A model generated the notes under the pieces. It did not search any database, was not told the origin of the DNA, and was given only the letters and a program-made list of their open reading frames with translations. A stretch of 64,000 nt of DNA from an uncultured Prevotellaceae bacterium (GTDB taxonomy: Bacteria; Bacteroidota; Bacteroidia; Bacteroidales; Bacteroidaceae): the NCBI GenBank assembly GCA_947174945.1, contig CAMWKZ010000001.1, positions 1 through 64,000 on the forward strand, read 5' to 3'. Within the stretch, counting starts at the first letter, position 1, and the number at the start of each line of letters is the position of its first letter. Position numbers and translations under genes: made by a program. Positions 59,373-64,000 of the stretch are shown here, piece by piece.

Positions 59373-60143
59373 ATGAAACGATTTGATATCACCCGATTTG
59401 GCCACACGCTCCGCTGGTCGCTGACGATGGACAGAGGCTGGTTCCTGCGCACCACGCTCAGTTGGACGGTCATGCTGACGCTGATGTTCCTGCTCTTCAC
59501 TTGCTTCACCTTCATCGTGAAGGATGACGGACATACGGGTTACGAGGTGAGCACTGTGCTGTTTGTGGCTACTGTGGTGGCCATCCTGCTGCTGGGCCCC
59601 TCGTTCATGTTCGTGTCCATGACGAACCGCCATGCCGACCAGACACTGCTCATGTTGCCCGCCTCGAATCTGGAGAAATACCTCGCCCGCTACAGCTACT
59701 GGCTCCTGTCGTTGCCTTGCTTGGCAGTGGCCTTCCTGACAGCCGACCTGTTGCAGTTTGTGGTGAACACGCTGACAGGGAACGATAATGCCACGCTGGT
59801 CATGAGCATCATCGTGGAAGTATGGGGCAGAATCCCCGACGACGTGCCGAGAGAAGAGGGGCTGACCTCGCTGCTGTTCGCCCTCTGGCTCCACTCTTTC
59901 TATGCCCTTGGTGCCACGTTCTTCAGAGCTCACAAGTACAACTATGTGCTGACCTCTGTCGTACTCGTTCTGGTACTAATGCTTACGGGCATCATGCAGG
60001 GCAAGATAGTCATCGACGAACTGCTGTACCATCACCGTTGCTACTGCAACTGGACGCTCCTCGGCCTTTCCGTGTTCAATTTCTGGCTCTCGTATCGGCT
60101 GTTCCGCCGCACGCAGGTCATTGGTAAATTCATTAACATATAG
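59373..60143 (+). CDS. ABC-2-like membrane protein
   Basis: Six hydrophobic segments; LMLPASNLEKYLARY motif shared with the next gene. Confidence 0.75.
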   Translation: MKRFDITRFGHTLRWSLTMDRGWFLRTTLSWTVMLTLMFLLFTCFTFIVKDDGHTGYEVSTVLFVATVVAILLLGPSFMFVSMTNRHADQTLLMLPASNLEKYLARYSYWLLSLPCLAVAFLTADLLQFVVNTLTGNDNATLVMSIIVEVWGRIPDDVPREEGLTSLLFALWLHSFYALGATFFRAHKYNYVLTSVVLVLVLMLTGIMQGKIVIDELLYHHRCYCNWTLLGLSVFNFWLSYRLFRRTQVIGKFINI

Positions 60144-60155
60144 CATAAAGAAGAT

Positions 60156-61013
60156 ATGAATCACTTTAATTTCCATAGGTTTTCCCTCGTACTGAACTGG
60201 GTGCTGCGCGTCAACTGGCGCAGGCTGGTGTTCGGCGTGGCAGGCTCCGCAGCGGGTGTGCTCATTGGCGAGCTGGCTATCCGTGCCAACGGAACATATT
60301 ACGACCCTCATTCGCTTGTCCGTACATACGCCCAGCTGGGCTCGGCCCTGATACTCATCGGCACCATCGTGATGGTCTGCGGTGTGACCTCCACCGTCAA
60401 CGAAAAGCGGAAGCGCTCGGCCTTCCTGATGCTGCCCGCCACCAATCTGGAGAAATTCCTCGCACTGGTCGGGTTCACGGCAGTCGTCTGTCCCCTGTGC
60501 CTCTTCCTCTCCTTTGCACTTGGCGACACCCTGCGCGTGGCCTTCTTCTGGTCTCAGGGGGTGATGCTGCACGGTACCATCAGTATTACTCACGACGGAA
60601 CAAGTTGGTATTCGTGGTCATCGGCTGTGCCGCTGGTCGTTGAAAACCTGACACCTAACAACTTTGGCGAGTTCCGCTGGCTCGAGCTGCTGTATTTCGT
60701 CACGTGGGTAGTCTTCGCCCATTCGTGGTACACGTTCTTCGGCACACTGGTCAGAAAGTATGCTTTCGTTATCTCCAATATCGTCTTCATCGGGGCGGCC
60801 CTGTTTCTGTTTCAGGTGTTGGAACGCTATGGCGACCATTTGTGGCTCTTCAACAAGACGTGGGAGCATGGCGTTTACGTCAGCCATTACAACACCCCAC
60901 TCATCTACTGGGTCATTGCGGTGCAGCTGACACTGGCGTGCCTTGGCTACTGGGCGTCGTTCCGCATCTTTAAGAACTTCCAACTCATCCCTAATAAATG
61001 GACAAACGTATGA
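60156..61013 (+). CDS. ABC-2-like membrane protein (paralogue of preceding)
   Basis: Hydrophobic segments; FLMLPATNLEKFLALVGF. Confidence 0.75.
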   Translation: MNHFNFHRFSLVLNWVLRVNWRRLVFGVAGSAAGVLIGELAIRANGTYYDPHSLVRTYAQLGSALILIGTIVMVCGVTSTVNEKRKRSAFLMLPATNLEKFLALVGFTAVVCPLCLFLSFALGDTLRVAFFWSQGVMLHGTISITHDGTSWYSWSSAVPLVVENLTPNNFGEFRWLELLYFVTWVVFAHSWYTFFGTLVRKYAFVISNIVFIGAALFLFQVLERYGDHLWLFNKTWEHGVYVSHYNTPLIYWVIAVQLTLACLGYWASFRIFKNFQLIPNKWTNV

Positions 61014-61378
61014 CTTTCTCAAACGATAAACCTATCTACCTGCAGATGGCAGACCGCCTCTGCGACGAAATACTGGCAGGCACGTACAAGGACGACGACC
61101 GCATTCCCTCCGTCCGCGAGTACGCCGTACTGCTGGAGGTGAACACCAACACGGCTGTCAAGGCTTACGACGAGCTGGCTCGCGCGAACATTATATATAA
61201 TAAGCGAGGACTGGGCTACTTCGTTACCTCGGGGGCGCGCGAGGCCATCCTCTGCCAGCGTAAGGGCGAGTTCATGTGTGAACGGCTGCCTGAGCTGTTC
61301 CGCCAGATGCAGCTTCTGGGCATTGGCATCGAGGACATCGTCTATGCCTACACCGCCTTACAAAGACCTAAAGAGTGA
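61010..61378 (+). CDS. GntR family transcriptional regulator (short, YtrA-like)
   Basis: PIYLQMADRLCDEILAGTYKDDDRIPSVREYAVLLEVNTNTAVKAYDELARANIIYNKRGLGYFV; ATGA overlap with the preceding gene. Confidence 0.93.
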   Translation: MTFSNDKPIYLQMADRLCDEILAGTYKDDDRIPSVREYAVLLEVNTNTAVKAYDELARANIIYNKRGLGYFVTSGAREAILCQRKGEFMCERLPELFRQMQLLGIGIEDIVYAYTALQRPKE

Positions 61379-61467
61379 TAAAATCCTTGCACTGGTGCAA
61401 CCTTTTGCCTGCTTTTGCCGTCTAACGGCTGAACAGTAAAGACAAAACGGCCTAATTGTAAATAACA

Positions 61468-62133
61468 ATGATACACTTAAAAGACATCAATAAGACCTAT
61501 CAGGGAGCGCAGCCCCTGCACGTGCTGAAGGGCATTACGCTCGACATCCACAAGGGCGAGTTTGCCAGCATCATGGGCGCATCGGGTTCGGGTAAGTCGA
61601 CCCTGCTCAACATCTTGGGCATTCTCGACAACTACGACTCTGGCATCTACGAGCTCAACGGTGTGCCCATCTGGAACCTCTCCGAGTCGCGTGCCGCCGA
61701 GTACCGCAACCGCATGATAGGCTTTATCTTTCAGTCGTTTAACTTGATTTCATTCAAGACCGCAGTAGAAAATGTTGAGTTGCCGTTATTCTATCAAGGG
61801 GTGTCGCGCCGGAAGCGGCACACCCTTGCTCTGGAATATCTGGAGCGACTGGGGCTTCTCGCGTGGGCGGAGCACTACCCTAACGAGCTGTCGGGTGGAC
61901 AGAAGCAGCGCGTGGCCATTGCCCGGGCACTGATTACGAAGCCACAGATAATACTGGCCGACGAGCCGACGGGTGCCCTCGACTCGAAGACCAGCGTCGA
62001 GGTGATGCAGCTGCTGAAACAGCTGAATGCCGACGAGGGCATCACCCAGATTATCGTCACCCACGACCCTAACGTGGGGGCACAGACTAACCGCATTATC
62101 CGCATCAAAGACGGACTTATCGAGCAGCCATGA
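61468..62133 (+). CDS. LolD/MacB-type ABC transporter ATP-binding protein
   Basis: IMGASGSGKSTLLNILGIL, LSGGQKQRVAIARAL, LADEPTGALDSKT. Confidence 0.95.
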   Translation: MIHLKDINKTYQGAQPLHVLKGITLDIHKGEFASIMGASGSGKSTLLNILGILDNYDSGIYELNGVPIWNLSESRAAEYRNRMIGFIFQSFNLISFKTAVENVELPLFYQGVSRRKRHTLALEYLERLGLLAWAEHYPNELSGGQKQRVAIARALITKPQIILADEPTGALDSKTSVEVMQLLKQLNADEGITQIIVTHDPNVGAQTNRIIRIKDGLIEQP

Positions 62134-63386
62134 TAGAACTACTGAAGGAAATAGGGCAGACGGCCCGGCGCAACAGGTTGCGCACGGCACTGACAGGCTT
62201 CGCCGTGGCATGGGGCATCTTCATGCTGATTGTGCTGCTGGGTGCCGGCAACGGACTGATTAATGCGCAGCTGCAACAGTCGGACCGCTTCCTGTCTAAC
62301 TCAATGGTGGTCTTCGGAGGCCGTACCTCCAAGGCTTATCAGGGCTTGAAGGAAGGGCGGCGCATCCGTTTGCAGACACGCGACATTGCGGCAACGGAGA
62401 CCAGTTTCCCCCAATACATCGACGAGGTGGGGGCTACCTACGAGACGTGGGTCACCATTAACTACGGACAGGAGTATATCTCGACCAGCATCACGGGTGC
62501 CTACCCCAACTATACGCAAATCAACAAGATAGAGCTTCTGGCTGGCCGCTTTATCAACGACATCGACTTGCACGAGAAGCGTAAGGTGCTGGTGCTGAGC
62601 TCTAAGCAGGCAAGGGAGCTGGAGCCTAAGGGTTATGAACGCCTGTTGGGGCGCAACCTGAAGGTGGGTGCGTTTATGTTCAAGGTGGTGGGCATCTATA
62701 AGGATGACGAGAGTGGGCAGCCGGAGGCGTTCTCTTCCTATTCGGCCATCAAGGGCATCTATGGAGCCAACACGGACAATGCCGGGAACATCCAGTTTAC
62801 CTTCCACGGCCTGCCTACCGAGACGGCTAACGACCAGTTCGAGAAAGACTACCGCAAGCGCATCAATGCCAACCATCAGGCGCATCCCGAGGACGAGAGC
62901 TCCATTTACCTTTGGAATCGCTATACGCAGAATATGCAGATGCAGACGGGTATCGGTATCATTCGCACCTTCCTGTGGATAGTCGGACTGTTCACCTTGC
63001 TGTCGGGCATTGTGGGTGTGTCGAACATCATGCTGATTACCGTCAAGGAACGCACCCACGAGTTTGGCATTCGCAAGGCCATTGGTGCCAAGCCGTGGAG
63101 CATTCTCCGCCTGATAATTGTCGAGAGTGTTATCATCACGACGTTCTTCGGCTACATTGGTATGGTGCTGGGTGTCATGGTCAACGAGTACATGGATGCC
63201 ACTCTGGGACACAACGAGATTGACACTGGCACCTTTAAGGTCACCATGTTTGTCGACCCGACAGTCGGACTGGATGTCTGCGTCGAAGCCACAATGGTGA
63301 TGGTTCTTGCTGGCACCATTGCCGGACTTATCCCTGCCTTTAAGGCCAGCAGGATTCGTCCCATCGAGGCACTGAGGGCTGATTGA
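62130..63386 (+). CDS. MacB-like ABC transporter permease (MacB_PCD/FtsX)
   Basis: RTALTGFAVAWGIFMLIVLLGAGNGL; VSNIMLITVKERTHEFGIRKAIGAKPWSIL. Confidence 0.93.
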   Translation: MIELLKEIGQTARRNRLRTALTGFAVAWGIFMLIVLLGAGNGLINAQLQQSDRFLSNSMVVFGGRTSKAYQGLKEGRRIRLQTRDIAATETSFPQYIDEVGATYETWVTINYGQEYISTSITGAYPNYTQINKIELLAGRFINDIDLHEKRKVLVLSSKQARELEPKGYERLLGRNLKVGAFMFKVVGIYKDDESGQPEAFSSYSAIKGIYGANTDNAGNIQFTFHGLPTETANDQFEKDYRKRINANHQAHPEDESSIYLWNRYTQNMQMQTGIGIIRTFLWIVGLFTLLSGIVGVSNIMLITVKERTHEFGIRKAIGAKPWSILRLIIVESVIITTFFGYIGMVLGVMVNEYMDATLGHNEIDTGTFKVTMFVDPTVGLDVCVEATMVMVLAGTIAGLIPAFKASRIRPIEALRAD

Positions 63387-63406
63387 TTACTGAACAGAAG
63401 ATTGAT

Positions 63407-64000
63407 ATGAGAGTAGATATTGATTCATACAGAGAGATTCTTGACACGCTGACGCGCAACAAGTCGCGCTCGCTGCTGACGGGCTTCGGGGTGTTCTGGG
63501 GCGTGTTCATGCTCGTGGCCTTGATAGGTGGCGGACAGGGCCTGAAGGAGATGCTGGAAAGTAACTTTGAAGGCTTTGCCCAGAATACGGCTATGGTATG
63601 GTCGCAGCAGACCACCAAGCCTTACAAGGGGTTCCGCAAGGGACGCTGGTGGGAAATGGATTACAAGGACATGGAGCGACTGCGCCAGCGTGTGCCTGAA
63701 CTGGATGTCATCGCAGCTGCGCTAAGGGGCGGCAGCTGGGGGCGTACCTATACGGCTTATTACGGCGACCAGACAACGCAGCCGCGTATACAGGGGGTAA
63801 CGCCCGAATTTGCCAGCATCGTATCGCCCAAGATGTACTATGGCCGATACATCAACGACATGGATATCCGCGAGTATCGCAAGGTGTGTGTGCTGGGCAA
63901 GAAAATCTATAAAGACCTCTTTAAGGAGGGTGGAGACCCTTGTGGCAAGCGCATTCGCATTGACTCTACCTATTACGAGATAGTGGGGGTTGACTTCAAC
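63407..64000 (+). CDS. MacB-like ABC transporter permease, 3' truncated by window end
   Basis: Open frame from ATG at 63407 to window end: MRVDIDSYREILDTLTRNKSRSLLTGFGVFWGVFMLVALIGGGQGLKEML. Confidence 0.88.
   Translation, partial: MRVDIDSYREILDTLTRNKSRSLLTGFGVFWGVFMLVALIGGGQGLKEMLESNFEGFAQNTAMVWSQQTTKPYKGFRKGRWWEMDYKDMERLRQRVPELDVIAAALRGGSWGRTYTAYYGDQTTQPRIQGVTPEFASIVSPKMYYGRYINDMDIREYRKVCVLGKKIYKDLFKEGGDPCGKRIRIDSTYYEIVGVDFN

Overview
The window is about 64 kb of chromosome from a Bacteroidales bacterium, most likely Prevotellaceae. That assignment rests on TAnnTTTG-type promoters, an ExbB/ExbD/ExbD/TonB/PstS operon, a Ser-type sulfatase with anSME, BACON/LamG surface proteins and T9SS-like tails; it is inference, not a database result. 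Most of the window is housekeeping: rsgA, frr, metY, cysK, lptF/G-like, ribBA, aminotransferase, exbBDD-tonB, gdhA, a PEP-synthase-like protein, aquaporin, fba, nnr, hpt, adk, obg, pgeF, recG, ispD, pdxJ, nadK and ABC transporters. Three things stand out. (1) Six intergenic loci carry three unrelated repeat families (A: AGTATCT/AGATACT; B: GAAAGAACCGTTCTTTC; C: CATGRTGCCGASCGYGTCCGYR). All three are built on the same 22-bp period and all lie just downstream of gene 3' ends. (2) There is an apparently unannotated structured RNA of about 370 nt (about 23651-24020) with a consensus TTTG-N19-TAnnTTTG promoter and a terminator-like 3' end. It lies directly upstream of (3) a tightly overlapping, roughly 10-kb accessory operon: LPP20-like lipoprotein, small T9SS-tail-like protein, 8x BACON-like/LamG lipoprotein, 2x LamG protein, transglutaminase-like protein, output-less CHASE2 membrane protein and a small secreted protein. 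All calls come from reading the sequence and ORF track; no searches were run.
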